Position numbers and translations under genes: made by a program
Origin: Paracoccus alcaliphilus
GTDB lineage: Bacteria > Pseudomonadota > Alphaproteobacteria > Rhodobacterales > Rhodobacteraceae
Assembly: GCF_028553725.1 (NCBI RefSeq)
Contig: NZ_CP067124.1
Coordinates: 1,002,001 to 1,066,000 of the forward strand
Direction: 5' to 3'
Length of the DNA: 64,000 nucleotides
Shown here: piece by piece, positions 9,597 through 20,809 of the stretch
Numbering within the stretch: position 1 is the stretch's first letter
Layout: each line of letters starts with the position of its first letter
The notes under the pieces: generated by a model
What the model was told of the DNA's origin: nothing
Database searches by the model: none
What the model saw: the letters and a program-made list of their open reading frames with translations, nothing else

Positions 9597-9627
9597 CTGC
9601 GTTTCCTGTTGGGGGCAGGAAACGCAG
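9597..9627 (-). terminator. Strong stem-loop after the cbb operon
   Basis: CTGCGTTTCCTG pairs perfectly with CAGGAAACGCAG (12 bp) around a 7-nt loop, between the cbbE stop and the SDR start. There is no U-tract; instead the minus-strand 3' arm runs into the SDR ribosome site (GGAGGA). It may be a processing or termination hairpin for the cbb transcript, or may mask SDR translation. Confidence 0.55.
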
Positions 9628-9641
9628 GAAGCCCGGAAAAG

Positions 9642-10328
9642 TCAAATAGCCGCTTCGGCAGCCGCGCGGATGGCGCGGATATTGTCGCCATAGACCTGCG
9701 GCGCATCGACCGAGCCGCCCCGGAACACGGCCGAACCCGCCACCAGCACATCCGCCCCCGCCGCCGCGACGATGGGCGCGGTTGCCGGATCGACGCCGCC
9801 GTCGATCTCGATATGGATGGGCCGGTCGCCGATCAACTCGCGCAAGCGGCGGATCTTGGTGGTCATGTCCAGGAACTTTTGCCCGCCGAAACCGGGATTG
9901 ACCGTCATCACGCAGATCAGATCGGCCAGATCCAGCAGATGCGCGACCGAATCGGCCGGCGTGCCGGGGTTCAGCGCCACACCCGCCTTTTTGCCGGTGG
10001 CACGGATCGCCTGCAGGGTGCGGTGGATATGCGGACCGGCCTCGACATGGGCGGTGATCAGATCGGCCCCCGCCTCGGCATAGGCCTCGATATAGGGATC
10101 GACCGGCGCGATCATCAGGTGAACGTCCATGAAGGTCTTCACATGCGGGCGGAACGCCTTCACGGCGGGCGGGCCGAAGGTCAGGTTCGGCACGAAATGT
10201 CCGTCCATCACATCGACATGGACCCAGTCGGCGCCCTGATCCTCGATGGCCCGGATCTCGCGGCCGAAATCGGCAAAATCGGCGGACAGGATCGACGGCG
10301 CGATCCTGATCTTGCGGTCGAATGTCAT
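9642..10328 (-). CDS. cbbE: Ribulose-phosphate 3-epimerase
   Basis: Interconverts xylulose 5-phosphate and ribulose 5-phosphate in the Calvin cycle and pentose phosphate pathway. 228 aa TIM barrel with the family motifs [11 protein letters not shown] (9-19), the metal and catalytic residues H37, D39, D42 and H44 in [16 protein letters not shown], and a late EIDGGVDP. The ATG overlaps the cbbX stop by 4 nt (ATGA), so it is co-translated as the last clear gene of the cbb operon. The symbol rpe would be equally valid. Confidence 0.95.
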   Translation of the reverse strand: MTFDRKIRIAPSILSADFADFGREIRAIEDQGADWVHVDVMDGHFVPNLTFGPPAVKAFRPHVKTFMDVHLMIAPVDPYIEAYAEAGADLITAHVEAGPHIHRTLQAIRATGKKAGVALNPGTPADSVAHLLDLADLICVMTVNPGFGGQKFLDMTTKIRRLRELIGDRPIHIEIDGGVDPATAPIVAAAGADVLVAGSAVFRGGSVDAPQVYGDNIRAIRAAAEAAI

Positions 10329-11257
10329 GGCTGGTCCCTTTCCACGCGGCTGCCATCTATGTCCAGCCCGCCGCTGAATACGCGACTGGGGCGGATGTCG
10401 GCTTCGGTTATGGTCGAAAGCGCATCGGCGTCAACCTTGCCCTGAGCCTCGAACAACCGGTTGGCCTGCCGCAGCTTGGCCCGGTCCAGCGCATTGCGGA
10501 TGCTGCGGGCATTGGCGAAATGCGGCTGCTCGCGGCGCAGATGGATATATTCCTCCATCGCCGCCCGCCCGGCCTCGTCAAAGCGGTAATTCTGCGTCTC
10601 CAGCATCGAATCCGAAATCCGGCCCAGTTCCTCGCCGGTATAGTCGGGGAACTCGATGTGATGGGCGATGCGTGAACGGAAACCCGGATTGGCGGCAAAG
10701 AACCGGTCCATCCGGTCGGCATAGCCCGCCATGATCACGACCAGATCGTCTCGGTTGTTCTCCATCACCTGCAACAGGATCTCGATGGCTTCCTGCCCGT
10801 AATCGCGCTCATTATCCGGCTTGTACAGATAGTAGGCCTCGTCGATGAACAGCACCCCGCCCATCGCCTTCTTCAGGACTTCCTTGGTCTTGGGCGCGGT
10901 ATGTCCGATATATTGCCCGACCAGATCGTCGCGGGTCACCGACACCAGATGCCCCTTGCGGACATAGCCCAGACGATGCAGCAGCCCGGCCATCTTCAGC
11001 GCCACCGTGGTCTTGCCGGTGCCCGGATTGCCGGTAAAGCTCATATGCAGCGTCGGTGTTTCATGGGCCAGCCCCAGATCGCGCCGCGCCCGGTCCACCA
11101 GCAACAGCGCGGCGGTCTCGCGGATCCGCTGCTTCACCGGCGCCAGCCCGATCAATTCGCGGTCCAGTTCGTCCAGAACCTCGCGCACGCCCGAGCTTTC
11201 ATATTCCGCCTTCAGATCGACCGCCCCCGGCCTCTGCTCGCTCACATCGCCATCCAT
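10325..11257 (-). CDS. cbbX: Red-type RuBisCO activase CbbX (AAA+ ATPase)
   Basis: Hexameric AAA+ motor that pulls on the C-terminal tail of red-type CbbL to release inhibitory sugar phosphates. About 310 aa: Walker A GNPGTGKT and Walker B GVLFIDEA lie near residues 76-83 and 134-141, followed by sensor and arginine-finger stretches ([15 protein letters not shown]). An ATG 15 nt upstream (11272) is created by the end of a hairpin repeat; I prefer the ATG at 11257 because the N-terminal length then fits characterised CbbX proteins. It lies downstream of cbbS and overlaps cbbE. Confidence 0.93.
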   Translation of the reverse strand: MDGDVSEQRPGAVDLKAEYESSGVREVLDELDRELIGLAPVKQRIRETAALLLVDRARRDLGLAHETPTLHMSFTGNPGTGKTTVALKMAGLLHRLGYVRKGHLVSVTRDDLVGQYIGHTAPKTKEVLKKAMGGVLFIDEAYYLYKPDNERDYGQEAIEILLQVMENNRDDLVVIMAGYADRMDRFFAANPGFRSRIAHHIEFPDYTGEELGRISDSMLETQNYRFDEAGRAAMEEYIHLRREQPHFANARSIRNALDRAKLRQANRLFEAQGKVDADALSTITEADIRPSRVFSGGLDIDGSRVERDQP

Positions 11258-11269
11258 CGCGCCATACCC

Positions 11270-11391
11270 CATCTTTGGTGTTCAAATATCCTCGGGGGTC
11301 GCCGGGTGGTGCGCCATTGGTTCGGGCACCACCCGGCGACGGGGGGCCAAGCGCCCCCGGGCCTTCGCCGGGTCGCAAGGCCCGGCGACCG
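11270..11391 (-). repeat. REP-like intergenic hairpin repeat, copy 2 (with an extra long stem)
   Basis: Between the cbbS stop and cbbX. Minus-strand order: a GCCGGGCCTTG.. hairpin, GGGGGCGCTTGGCCCCCC, then a perfect 15-bp stem (11298-11312 with 11326-11340, arm GTCGCCGGGTGGTGC), then GAGGATATTTGAACACCAAAGATG. The tail matches copies near 5068 and 33350. Position suggests partial termination or 3'-end protection that keeps cbbLS mRNA more abundant than cbbX; this is inference. Confidence 0.7.
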
Positions 11392-11393
11392 TC

Positions 11394-11786
11394 TCAGCCC
11401 GTGACCATCTCGTGCGTGTAACGCACCGAGCGGCCATCGACCTCCTGCCGCCAGGTGCGGAAGGTCGGCTCGGTCTTCGGGCGGTTGACGATGAAGGACA
11501 TCATCACCGTCTCCCATCCGCGGGTGCTGTCGAAGGCGTTGATGCGGATATAGCTGTCGCCATGCGCCTTGCGGCACTCGTCCAGCTCCATCATCACGCC
11601 CTTGGCGTCCTTCAGGTCGAACATGGGATGGCCCCACATTTCCCAATAGGTATTGCGCGGATGCGGCTCGTCGGTGAACTCGATGCCGACGGCCCATTCC
11701 CTCGACAGGATATATTCGATCTGCGCGCTGATCTGGCTGTCATCCAGATCGGGCAGAAAGGAAAAGCAACCCTGAGTGATACGCAT
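11394..11786 (-). CDS. cbbS: Ribulose bisphosphate carboxylase small subunit (red type)
   Basis: 130 aa small subunit of form IC RuBisCO. The start MRITQGCFSFLPDLDDSQI is the standard N-terminus of red-type small subunits; NTYWEMWGHPMF (45-56) is the conserved family core; the C-terminal extension VNRPKTEPTFRTWRQEVDGR.. forms the extra beta-hairpin typical of red-type enzymes. It starts 14 nt after the cbbL stop. A longer upstream frame exists but runs through cbbL, so the ATG at 11786 is chosen. Confidence 0.97.
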   Translation of the reverse strand: MRITQGCFSFLPDLDDSQISAQIEYILSREWAVGIEFTDEPHPRNTYWEMWGHPMFDLKDAKGVMMELDECRKAHGDSYIRINAFDSTRGWETVMMSFIVNRPKTEPTFRTWRQEVDGRSVRYTHEMVTG

Positions 11787-11800
11787 AAGATGATCCTCGC

Positions 11801-13279
<1,479 letters not shown>

Positions 13280-14362
13280 TCAGGCGGCTTTTGCGCCGGT
13301 GATCGCCGGGTTCAGCGACCCCGACGCATATCGTTTTGCCATCTCGTCCATCGGGATGACGCGGATCTTGCTGGCATTGCCCGCGGTGCCGAACGCCTCG
13401 AAACGCTCGCGGCACAGGTCGCGCATGGCGTCCATGGCGGGTTTCAGGAATTTGCGCGGATCGAATTCCGCCGCATTCTGCTGCGCGATCTTGCGGAACT
13501 GGCCGGTCATCGCCATGCGGCAGTCGGTGTCGATATTGACCTTGCGCACGCCGTGCTTGATGCCGCGCACGATCTCTTCGACCGGGACGCCGAAGGTCTG
13601 GGGCATCTCGCCGCCGAACTCGTTGATGATGTCCTGCAATTCCTGCGGGACCGAGCTGGAGCCGTGCATGACCAGATGCGTATCCGGCAGCTTGCGGTGG
13701 ATTTCCTCGATCACACCCATCGCCAGAATGTCGCCATCGGGCTTGCGGCTGAACTTGTAGGCGCCGTGGCTGGTGCCGCAGGCGATGGCCAGCGCATCGA
13801 CCTTGGTGCGGGCGACGAAATCCACCGCCTGATCGGGGTCGGTCAGCAGCTGCGAATGATCCAGCTTGCCCACCGCGCCGTGACCGTCCTCGGCCTCGGA
13901 TTCGCCGGTTTCCAGCGATCCCAGCACGCCCAGCTCGCCCTCGACCGATGCGCCGACCCAATGGGCCATGCGGCTGACACGTTCGGTAATGGCGACGTTA
14001 TAGTCGTAATCGGCGGGGGTCTTGGCATCGGCTTCCAGCGAGCCGTCCATCATCACGCTGGTAAAGCCGTGGCGGATCGCGGTCATGCAGGTGGCCTCGT
14101 CATTGCCGTGGTCCTGATGCATGCACAGCGGAATCTCGGGATAGATCGCGGCCAGCGCCTCGATCATCTTCGACAGCATGATGTCATTGGCATAGGACCG
14201 CGCGCCGCGGCTGGCCTGCATGATGACCGGCGCGTCCACCGCGCGGGCGGCCTCCATGATCGCCAGACCCTGTTCCATATTGTTGATGTTGAAGGCGGGC
14301 ACGCCATAGCCATGTTCGGCGGCGTGGTCCAAAAGCTGTCTCAGCGTGATCAATGCCATCAT
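13280..14362 (-). CDS. cbbA: Class II fructose-bisphosphate aldolase (Calvin cycle)
   Basis: Zn-dependent aldolase acting on fructose 1,6-bisphosphate and sedoheptulose 1,7-bisphosphate. About 360 aa. Zinc and substrate motifs: MHQDHG (81-86), [15 protein letters not shown] and [10 protein letters not shown]. The first ATG overlaps the cbbT stop (ATGA); the very next codon is also ATG and sits better behind GGAGGA, so the true start may be 3 nt later. It lies between cbbT and cbbL in the operon. Confidence 0.96.
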   Translation of the reverse strand: MMALITLRQLLDHAAEHGYGVPAFNINNMEQGLAIMEAARAVDAPVIMQASRGARSYANDIMLSKMIEALAAIYPEIPLCMHQDHGNDEATCMTAIRHGFTSVMMDGSLEADAKTPADYDYNVAITERVSRMAHWVGASVEGELGVLGSLETGESEAEDGHGAVGKLDHSQLLTDPDQAVDFVARTKVDALAIACGTSHGAYKFSRKPDGDILAMGVIEEIHRKLPDTHLVMHGSSSVPQELQDIINEFGGEMPQTFGVPVEEIVRGIKHGVRKVNIDTDCRMAMTGQFRKIAQQNAAEFDPRKFLKPAMDAMRDLCRERFEAFGTAGNASKIRVIPMDEMAKRYASGSLNPAITGAKAA

Positions 14363-16359
14363 TTTCCTCCTTCGATCAGCGATTTGGCCAGTTCGGCGAC
14401 TTTTTCAGCCGTGATGCCGAAATGGGCATAGAGTTGCGGGGCCGGGGCCGAGGCGCCAAAGCCGGTCATGCCCACAAAGCCGTCATCGGGGCGCAGGAAC
14501 TGGTCCCAGCCTTGCCGGATCGCGGCCTCGACGCCGATGCGCGGCGCGTCACACAGCACGCCCTGGCGATAGGTGCGGTCCTGCGTGGCGAACAGCTCGA
14601 AGCAGGGGGCCGAGACGACGGCGGCGTTGATCCGGTCGGCGCGCAAAAGATCGGCGGCGGCCAGCGCGATCTCGACCTCTGAGCCGCTGGCGATCAGCGT
14701 CACATCGCGTTCCACCGGCGTCGAGCGCAGCACATAGGCCCCGCGGCGGGAACGGTTTTCCGCGTCATCCTCGATCCGCACCGTGGGCAGGTTCTGCCGC
14801 GACAGGCACAGAACCGAGGGCGTGGTGGGCGCGGTCAGTGCGATTTCCCACGCCTCGGCGGTTTCCACCGCATCGGCGGGACGGAAGACCATCAGGTTCG
14901 GGATCGCACGCAGCGCCGCCAGATGCTCGACCGGCTGGTGGGTCGGGCCATCCTCGCCCAGACCGATGCTGTCATGGGTCATCACATGGATGACCGGCAC
15001 CCCCATCAGCGCCCCCAGACGGATCGCGCCGCGCGAATAATCGGCAAAGGCCAGGAAGGTCCCGCCATAGGGCACGAAGCCGCCATGCAGCGCGATGCCG
15101 TTCATCACCGCCGCCATCGCATGTTCGCGGATGCCGTAATGGATATAGCTGCCCGTATAATCGCCCGGCGTGACGGATTGCTGCCCCTTGCTGCGGGTGT
15201 TGTTCGAGCCGGTCAGATCGGCGCTGCCGCCGACGGTGTTGGGCAGGGTGGCGTTCACCACCTCCAGCGCCATTTCGCTGGCCTTGCGGGTGGCGACCGA
15301 GGGGCGCTCGGATGCGATCCGGGCGCAATGGGCGGCGATGGCGTTGCGCAGCGCCCCCGCATCGGGGCGGTTCTGTGCCTCAAGAAAGGCGGCGCGGTGG
15401 GCCGAGCCTTCCAGCCGCGTGGTCCAGTCGGCCCGCGCCTGCGCCCCGCGCTGGGCGATGGCGCCCCATGCGGTCATCACATCCTCGGGCAGGGTGAAAG
15501 GGTCATAGGGCCAGTTCAGCGCCTTGCGCGCGGCGGCGATCTCTTCGGCTCCCAAAGGCGCGCCGTGCACGTCATGGCTGCCCTGCTTGTTGGGCGCGCC
15601 AAAGCCGATCACGGTCTTGCAGGCGATCATCGACGGGCGGTCATCGGCGCGCGCGGCCTCGATGGCGGCGGCGACGGCGTCGCGGTCATGGCCGTCCACC
15701 GCCTGCACATGCCAGCCGGCGGCGGCGAAGCGCGCCTTCTGGTCGGTCGAGGTGGACAGGTCGGTCCCGCCGTCGATGGTGATGCCGTTATCGTCCCAGA
15801 ACAGGACCAGCCGGCCCAGCTTCAGATGCCCGGCAAGGTCGATGGCCTCGTGGCTGATCCCCTCCATCAGGCAGCCGTCGCCCGCGATCACATAAGTCCA
15901 GTGGTCGGCCAGATCATCGCCCCAGCGGGCATTGGCCATACGCTCGGCCAGCGCCATGCCGACGGCGGTGGTGATGCCCTGACCCAGAGGGCCGGTTGTC
16001 GTCTCGATCCCCTTGGCATGGCCGTATTCGGGATGGCCCGCCGTGCGCGCGCCCATCTGGCGGAAGTTGCGCAGCTGGTCCATGTCCATGTCGTCATAGC
16101 CCAGCAGGTGATTGATGGCGTAAACCAGCATCGAGCCGTGACCAGCCGACATCACGAAACGGTCGCGGTCGGGCCATTGGTGATCGGTCGGGTCCACCCG
16201 CATGAAGCGGTTGAACAGCACCGTCGCCACGTCGGCCATGCCCATCGGCGCGCCGGGATGGCCGGATTTCGCGGCCTCGACCGCGTCCATGGCCAGCGCG
16301 CGGATGGCATTGGCCATGCGGGTTTCCAGCGCGGGATCTATCCGTGTCATCTGGTTCAT
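14359..16359 (-). CDS. cbbT: Transketolase
   Basis: Thiamine-diphosphate enzyme moving two-carbon ketol units in the regeneration phase of the Calvin cycle. 666 aa. ThDP motif [21 protein letters not shown] in the N-terminal domain, substrate residues in [13 protein letters not shown] and GHGSMLVYA, and the pyrimidine-domain stretch [24 protein letters not shown] [10 protein letters not shown]. The ATG at 16359 (MNQMTRIDP) follows GGAGGAAC; a longer frame upstream is the out-of-frame shadow of cbbP. Overlaps cbbA by 4 nt and begins 11 nt after cbbP. Confidence 0.97.
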   Translation of the reverse strand: MNQMTRIDPALETRMANAIRALAMDAVEAAKSGHPGAPMGMADVATVLFNRFMRVDPTDHQWPDRDRFVMSAGHGSMLVYAINHLLGYDDMDMDQLRNFRQMGARTAGHPEYGHAKGIETTTGPLGQGITTAVGMALAERMANARWGDDLADHWTYVIAGDGCLMEGISHEAIDLAGHLKLGRLVLFWDDNGITIDGGTDLSTSTDQKARFAAAGWHVQAVDGHDRDAVAAAIEAARADDRPSMIACKTVIGFGAPNKQGSHDVHGAPLGAEEIAAARKALNWPYDPFTLPEDVMTAWGAIAQRGAQARADWTTRLEGSAHRAAFLEAQNRPDAGALRNAIAAHCARIASERPSVATRKASEMALEVVNATLPNTVGGSADLTGSNNTRSKGQQSVTPGDYTGSYIHYGIREHAMAAVMNGIALHGGFVPYGGTFLAFADYSRGAIRLGALMGVPVIHVMTHDSIGLGEDGPTHQPVEHLAALRAIPNLMVFRPADAVETAEAWEIALTAPTTPSVLCLSRQNLPTVRIEDDAENRSRRGAYVLRSTPVERDVTLIASGSEVEIALAAADLLRADRINAAVVSAPCFELFATQDRTYRQGVLCDAPRIGVEAAIRQGWDQFLRPDDGFVGMTGFGASAPAPQLYAHFGITAEKVAELAKSLIEGGK

Positions 16360-16370
16360 CTGTTCCTCCG

Positions 16371-17249
16371 TCAGGCGCGTTTCGATTCGCTGATCATCCG
16401 GTTGACCATCGGGGTCAGGATCAGTTGCATCGCCAGATCCATCTTCGGCCCCGGAATGACGATCGAGTTGGCCCTGCTCATCCACGAGCCGTCGATCATC
16501 TGGGTCAGATAGGGAAAATCGATCCCCCGCGGGCTTTTGAAGCGGATCACCACAAGGCTTTCGTCGGCGGTGGGAATCCAGCGGGCGATGAACGGGTTCG
16601 AGGTATCGACCACCGGCACGCGCTGGAAATTGATGTCGGTATGGGTGAATTGCGGGCAGATCACATGGGTATAGGCATGCATCCGGCGCAGGATGGTGTC
16701 GGTCACGGCTTCGGTCGTGTAACCCCGCGCGGCCTTGTCGCGGTGGATCTTCTGGATCCATTCCAGGTTGATGACCGGCACGACGCCGATCTTCAGATCG
16801 GCATGCTGCGCCAGGTCGAGGCCGTTGGCCTCATCCACCACCGCGCCGTGCAGGCCCTCATAGAACAGCAGGTCCGAGCCATCCTCGAACGGCGCCCATT
16901 CGGTGAAGGTGCCGGGGGCGGCGCCCCATTTCTCGGCCTCCAGATCGTCATGGACGTAATGGCGCGTCTCGCCGCCGCCGGTTTCGCTATAGACGCGGAA
17001 GACATCTTCCAGCTTGGCCAGTTCATTGGCGTCGATGCTGAAATGGCTGAAGGTGTGGTCACCGGTCTCTTGCCGGCGGGTCAGTTCGGCCTTCATCGCG
17101 GCGCGGTCGAAACGGTGGAAGGCGTCGCCCTCGATGCTGACAGCGGTGATGCCTTCACGACGGAAGATCTGGTCGAAAGTGTTCTTGATCGTGGTCGTGC
17201 CCGCGCCCGAGCTGCCGGTGACCGAAATGATGGGATGCTTCTTGCTCAT
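16371..17249 (-). CDS. cbbP: Phosphoribulokinase
   Basis: Makes ribulose 1,5-bisphosphate from ribulose 5-phosphate and ATP, the step that commits carbon to RuBisCO. 292 aa, the normal length of proteobacterial (NADH-activated, non-plant) PRK. P-loop GSSGAGTTT (12-20), catalytic acid region EGDAFHR, and YEGLHGAVV Walker B-like segment are all present. The start at 17249 (MSKKHPIIS) puts the P-loop at its normal position. It lies 20 nt after cbbF and 11 nt before cbbT. Confidence 0.97.
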   Translation of the reverse strand: MSKKHPIISVTGSSGAGTTTIKNTFDQIFRREGITAVSIEGDAFHRFDRAAMKAELTRRQETGDHTFSHFSIDANELAKLEDVFRVYSETGGGETRHYVHDDLEAEKWGAAPGTFTEWAPFEDGSDLLFYEGLHGAVVDEANGLDLAQHADLKIGVVPVINLEWIQKIHRDKAARGYTTEAVTDTILRRMHAYTHVICPQFTHTDINFQRVPVVDTSNPFIARWIPTADESLVVIRFKSPRGIDFPYLTQMIDGSWMSRANSIVIPGPKMDLAMQLILTPMVNRMISESKRA

Positions 17250-17269
17250 GTCACTTATCTTCCGAAGTT

Positions 17270-18268
17270 TCAGGCGCGGAACAGGCCGCGGTTTCCGAAC
17301 AGGGCCGAGACCTCGCTCTCGGGCAGGTCGTGATAGGCCGCGACCCGGTCCACCTTGTCGGGCGATCCGAAGATCAGCGGGGTTCGGCCGTGAAGCTGGG
17401 TGATCGTGGCGTCCAGAATGGGCAGCGCGCCATCGGTCGCATGTCCGCCCGCCTGTTCGATCAGCATGGCGATGGGGGCGCATTCATACAGCATCCGCAG
17501 CCTGCCCCGCTCGTATCCCTCGCGGGCATCGGCGGGATACAGAAAGATGCCGCCGCGCATCAGGATGCGATGGGCCTCGGCCACCAGCGACGCGATCCAG
17601 CGCATGTTGAAATTCCGTTCGCGCGGCCCGTCCAGCCCGGCCAGACAATCGTCGATATAGGCCCGGACCGGCTGCTGCCAGTGACGGTAATTCGAGGCGT
17701 TGATGGCGAATTCGAACGAACAATCGGGCAGGGTGACGCGCGGGTTGGTCACGTCGAAACAGCCGGTATCGGGGTTCAGCGTATAGAACTGGGTGCCATC
17801 GCCAAAGCTGACCATCATGGAGCAGCGCGGCCCATAGATGATATAGCCCGCGGCGATGATATCGCGGGCGGGGCGCAGAAAGCTGGCCTCGGCCGGGCCG
17901 TCCTCGGCGGGATAGACGGCAAAGATCGTGCCGATCGAGACGTTCGTATCAATGTTGGATGATCCGTCCAGCGGGTCGATGGCCAGCGCCATCGTCCCTT
18001 GGTCCTGCATCGGGATCGGATCTTCCTGCTCTTCGCTGGCATACCAGCGCAGGCCTGCATCTTTCAGCGCATCCTGAAACAGCGCATCTGCCTGAACATC
18101 CAGCTTTTTCTGTCCGTCGCCGTCACTGTTCGTGCCGACCTCTGCCCCCAGATTCGCCCCGCCGCGGCGAATGACGGCTGCCAGCGCCGCGCCGCCACGG
18201 GCCAGAGCCAGCATCAGCGGACGGAAATTCTGTGGGATATGCGTCGTGTCTATGGCTGGCGCGGTCAT
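17270..18268 (-). CDS. cbbF: Class I fructose-1,6-bisphosphatase (Calvin cycle)
   Basis: Dephosphorylates fructose 1,6-bisphosphate and probably sedoheptulose 1,7-bisphosphate. 332 aa. The class I signature [10 protein letters not shown] is at 98-107, the metal site also includes EEQEDP, and the C-terminal catalytic region [17 protein letters not shown] is intact. First gene of the cbb operon, facing cbbR across a 101-bp AT-rich intergenic region, which is where CbbR is expected to bind. Confidence 0.96.
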   Translation of the reverse strand: MTAPAIDTTHIPQNFRPLMLALARGGAALAAVIRRGGANLGAEVGTNSDGDGQKKLDVQADALFQDALKDAGLRWYASEEQEDPIPMQDQGTMALAIDPLDGSSNIDTNVSIGTIFAVYPAEDGPAEASFLRPARDIIAAGYIIYGPRCSMMVSFGDGTQFYTLNPDTGCFDVTNPRVTLPDCSFEFAINASNYRHWQQPVRAYIDDCLAGLDGPRERNFNMRWIASLVAEAHRILMRGGIFLYPADAREGYERGRLRMLYECAPIAMLIEQAGGHATDGALPILDATITQLHGRTPLIFGSPDKVDRVAAYHDLPESEVSALFGNRGLFRA

Positions 18269-18369
18269 CGGCCCCTCCCTTGGCGTCTGCTCGTCTTGAG
18301 GAGGAACTTGACAGCGAATGATCTTCGGGAAAATTTAATAATCTGGAAGATCACTTAAGGAAAATTTAA
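18269..18369. promoter_or_regulatory. cbbR-cbbF divergent control region (probable CbbR operator)
   Basis: 101-bp AT-rich gap in a GC-rich region. It holds a perfect 8-bp inverted repeat TGATCTTC (18319-18326) / GAAGATCA (18346-18353) and two direct copies of GGAAAATTTAA (18328-18338 and 18359-18369), the second abutting the cbbR ATG. LysR-type CbbR proteins bind such dyads in the shared promoter and activate the cbb operon while repressing themselves; the site assignment is by position and symmetry. Confidence 0.65.
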
Positions 18370-19290
18370 ATGAGGCTGGATTCCCTGACCCTGCGGCAGC
18401 TGCGCAGTCTGCGTTCCGTGGCCGACAATGGCAGCCTGACGGCAGCGGCCGGGCAGTTGGGCCTGACGCCCCCCGCCGTCCATAGCCAGTTGAAGGCATT
18501 GGATGATCTGGCAGGCTGCGCGCTGCTGGAACGGACCGATCAGGGCGTGTTCCGACCGACCGCAGAAGGGCAGGCGCTGTTATCGGCCCATGCGCGAATC
18601 CAGACGGCGCTGGATCGGGCCTCGCGTCAGATATCGGCGCTGCGTCACGGGCAGATCGGCAGTGTCACGTTGGGCGTGGTCTCTACCGGAAAATATTTCG
18701 CGCCGGGTCTGGTGGCACGTCTGCTGCGGCGCTTGCCGGAAATCGATGTCACCCTGCGTATCGGCAACCGCGATACCATCATTTCGTCGTTGGCGGGGGA
18801 TGAACTGGATCTGGTCATCATGGGCCGCCCGCCACGCGAACCCGCCGTGACCGCCGATTCGATCGGCCCGCATCCGCATATCATCATCGCCCCACCCGAC
18901 CACCTGCTGGCCGACGCCGATCCGGTCATGCCGGGCGATCTGCTGGGGCAGACCTTCCTGTCACGTGAGGAAGGGTCCGGCTCGCGTATCCTGATGACCC
19001 GCTTTCTGGACCGCATCGGCGAAGGCCTTCCCTGGCGGGCGGTCGATATGGGCACGAATGAGACGATCAAGCAGGCGGTCATTGCCGGGCTGGGCATCGC
19101 GCTGATCTCGCAGCATACGGTGACCGAGGAATTGCGGGCGGGGCGACTGGTCGCGTTGCGCGCGATCGGCCTGCCGATCCAGCGCAGCTGGTATCTGATG
19201 CACCGCAGCAACCGCCAGATGAATCCGGCGACCACCCGGATCCACGCGGAAATCCTGTCGATGCGCGGCAGCTTCCTGCCGGTGGTCTGA
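18370..19290 (+). CDS. cbbR: LysR-type regulator of the Calvin cycle operon
   Basis: 306 aa. N-terminal winged helix-turn-helix (residues about 5-65: LTLRQLRSLRSVADNGSLTAAAGQLGLTPPAVHSQLKALDD region) followed by a LysR substrate-binding domain (about 90-295) that in CbbR senses metabolites such as RuBP or NADPH. Divergent from cbbF, which is the classic cbbR position, so the name rests on both family and context. No ribosome site beyond AAGGAAAA is apparent. Expected to activate transcription of 18268-9642. Confidence 0.92.
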   Translation: MRLDSLTLRQLRSLRSVADNGSLTAAAGQLGLTPPAVHSQLKALDDLAGCALLERTDQGVFRPTAEGQALLSAHARIQTALDRASRQISALRHGQIGSVTLGVVSTGKYFAPGLVARLLRRLPEIDVTLRIGNRDTIISSLAGDELDLVIMGRPPREPAVTADSIGPHPHIIIAPPDHLLADADPVMPGDLLGQTFLSREEGSGSRILMTRFLDRIGEGLPWRAVDMGTNETIKQAVIAGLGIALISQHTVTEELRAGRLVALRAIGLPIQRSWYLMHRSNRQMNPATTRIHAEILSMRGSFLPVV

Positions 19291-19310
19291 AGGTGCGGTG
19301 GCATCTGACC

Positions 19311-19512
19311 CTAACGCGCCTCGCGCAGCGATTCGACCGCGCTGGCGGGGACCGATACCCCGCCCGTCAGGACCAGAACCGCGCCCTCATCGCCCATCTC
19401 GGTTTCGGTTACGCGGGAATAGGCCGCGACGGCGCGGGTTGAAATGATCTCTCCGTTAAACATGCTCTCGGTGCGGAAGCTATATCGCCCCTCGGGCAGT
19501 TTATCCCCGGCG
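19311..19512 (-). pseudogene. C-terminal remnant of a flagellar hook-assembly FlgD-like gene, cut by an IS5 element
   Basis: About 66 codons survive: AGDKLPEGRYSFRTES..AVAAYSRVTETEMGDEGAVLVLTGG..SAVESLREAR then stop. The order P-x-G-x-Y-x-F, A-x-A-Y-x-R-V, LVLxGG, and a terminal V-x-x-L-R matches the end of FlgD-type hook capping proteins. The reading frame continues 30 codons into the adjoining IS end, so the annotated start is lost. No other flagellar gene is nearby, and the missing 5' part is not found on the far side of the IS. Family call is moderate. Confidence 0.5.
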
Positions 19513-20566
19513 GGCGTTGTTGCAGAAGTCAGTGTGTGAGCGCAGTTTTCCCTTTCCGCGTTGAGTTCATGCCACGCGTTTGATCTCGGCGGATCCGAGG
19601 GCATTGAAGCGGTTCATGAGGGCGATGCGGATATGGATTTCGGCGGTCTGGCGGTCCGGGTCTCGTGATGAGATGCGTTCACCGAAGGCCTTGAGGCAGC
19701 GCATCCTTGCCTCGATCCTGCTTCGGACGTGATAACCTGACCAGCGCTTCCATATGGCCCTGCCCAAGCGCTGGGTTGCCCGGAGGATCTCGTTGCGCGC
19801 CCTGGCTGCGGGGCAATCCTCCTTCCAGAGACGGCCATTCCTCCGGATCGGGATGATAGCGGTGCCGCCTCGATCCAGGATCGCGGTGTGGCAGCGTCGG
19901 GTGTCAAAGGCACCGTCGCCGGTGACGGTGCCGATCTGTTCATCCTCTGGGATCTGGTTGAGCAGGTCGGGCAGAACAGGGCTGTCGCCTTCACGGCTTG
20001 AGGTGAATTCGACGGCGCGGATGTCACCTGTAGCCGTGTCCATCGCCAGATGAACCTTACGATATTGGCGTCGGCGATGCGGGCCATGCTTGCGGGCAAG
20101 CCATTCCCCATCACCAAGAAACTTGATCCCGGTGCTGTCCACCAGCAGGTTCAGCGGCCCCGGCGCACGGCGGCTCGTGATCTGAACCGTGATGCGCTTC
20201 TGCCTGCGGCTCAGGGTCGAGAAATCGGGCACCCGCCAGTCGAGCCCGGCCATCGAAAGGATGCTCGCCACCATCCCTGTCGTTTGCCGGAGAGGCAGGC
20301 CGAACAGAACCTTCACCATCAAGCAGAACTGGATCGCGGCATCAGAGAAGACCGGCGGCCGACCATTGCATCCGGATTTGGGTGCGCGCCAAACCATGTC
20401 CTTGTCCAGCCAGATCAGAAGGGACCCGCGCCGCTTCAAGGCATCGTTGTAGGACTTCCAGTTCATCGTGCGGTAGCGGGTGGGCTCAGGCTTGCTCATA
20501 CTCGCCCCTTAGCCCACTGGATTCGCAGTGTGAATCCCTCAGAAAACGGAGTTCTGCAACAACGCC
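19513..20566 (-). mobile_element. IS5-family (IS903-type) insertion sequence, copy 1
   Basis: Bounded by inverted repeats GGCGTTGTTGCAGAA at 19513 and its complement ending at 20566, about 1054 bp, carrying one intact transposase gene. The 9-bp flanks differ (TCCCCGGCG on the left, CAACACATC on the right), whereas copy 2 at 28476 has a perfect 9-bp duplication. The left flank is a flgD-like remnant and the right is IS66 tnpA, so one side was probably lost by deletion or recombination. Confidence 0.9.
19567..20499 (-). CDS. IS5-family (IS903 group) transposase, intact
   Basis: 310 aa DDE transposase. N-terminus MSKPEPTRYRTMNWKSYNDALKRRG-like layout and DWRVPDFSTLSRRQK are typical of the IS903 group; catalytic residues are in LVDSTGIKFLGDGEW (first D), TGDGAFDTRRCH (second D) and RSRIEARMRCLKAFGER (E). 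The start is about 65 bp inside the right inverted repeat. This copy is full-length and could be active, and could act in trans on the broken second copy at 28543. Confidence 0.93.
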   Translation of the reverse strand: MSKPEPTRYRTMNWKSYNDALKRRGSLLIWLDKDMVWRAPKSGCNGRPPVFSDAAIQFCLMVKVLFGLPLRQTTGMVASILSMAGLDWRVPDFSTLSRRQKRITVQITSRRAPGPLNLLVDSTGIKFLGDGEWLARKHGPHRRRQYRKVHLAMDTATGDIRAVEFTSSREGDSPVLPDLLNQIPEDEQIGTVTGDGAFDTRRCHTAILDRGGTAIIPIRRNGRLWKEDCPAARARNEILRATQRLGRAIWKRWSGYHVRSRIEARMRCLKAFGERISSRDPDRQTAEIHIRIALMNRFNALGSAEIKRVA

Positions 20567-20800
20567 CAACACATCTATCAGTGGCGCCAGGAGATGCGGC
20601 GCAAGGGGCTTTGGCCTGTCTCGGGTTCGGCGCTGTTTGTGGCGGTTGACGAAGATGCCGCTGGCCGCAGCCAGCCCCTGGCACCCGGGTCGGTGCCGAT
20701 GATCGAGATATTGCTGCGCAACGGTCGGCATGTTCGTTGCGCCGAGACGATCGATGACCGATCTCTTGCGCGGCTGATCCGTGTGCTGGAGGCCGTATGA
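20567..20800 (+). pseudogene. IS66 tnpA remnant (3' part)
   Basis: The frame reads HIYQWRQEMRRKGLW.. then PGSVPMIEILLRNGRHVRC..LARLIRVLEAV and stops. The second half (MIEILLxxGRxxR plus a C-terminal RVLEA helix) is diagnostic of IS66 OrfA/TnpA. The N-terminal helix-turn-helix part is missing because the IS5 end at 20566 replaces it. The stop overlaps an ATG that begins MIGP, the usual tnpB start. Confidence 0.8.
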
Positions 20801-20809
20801 TCGGACCAG

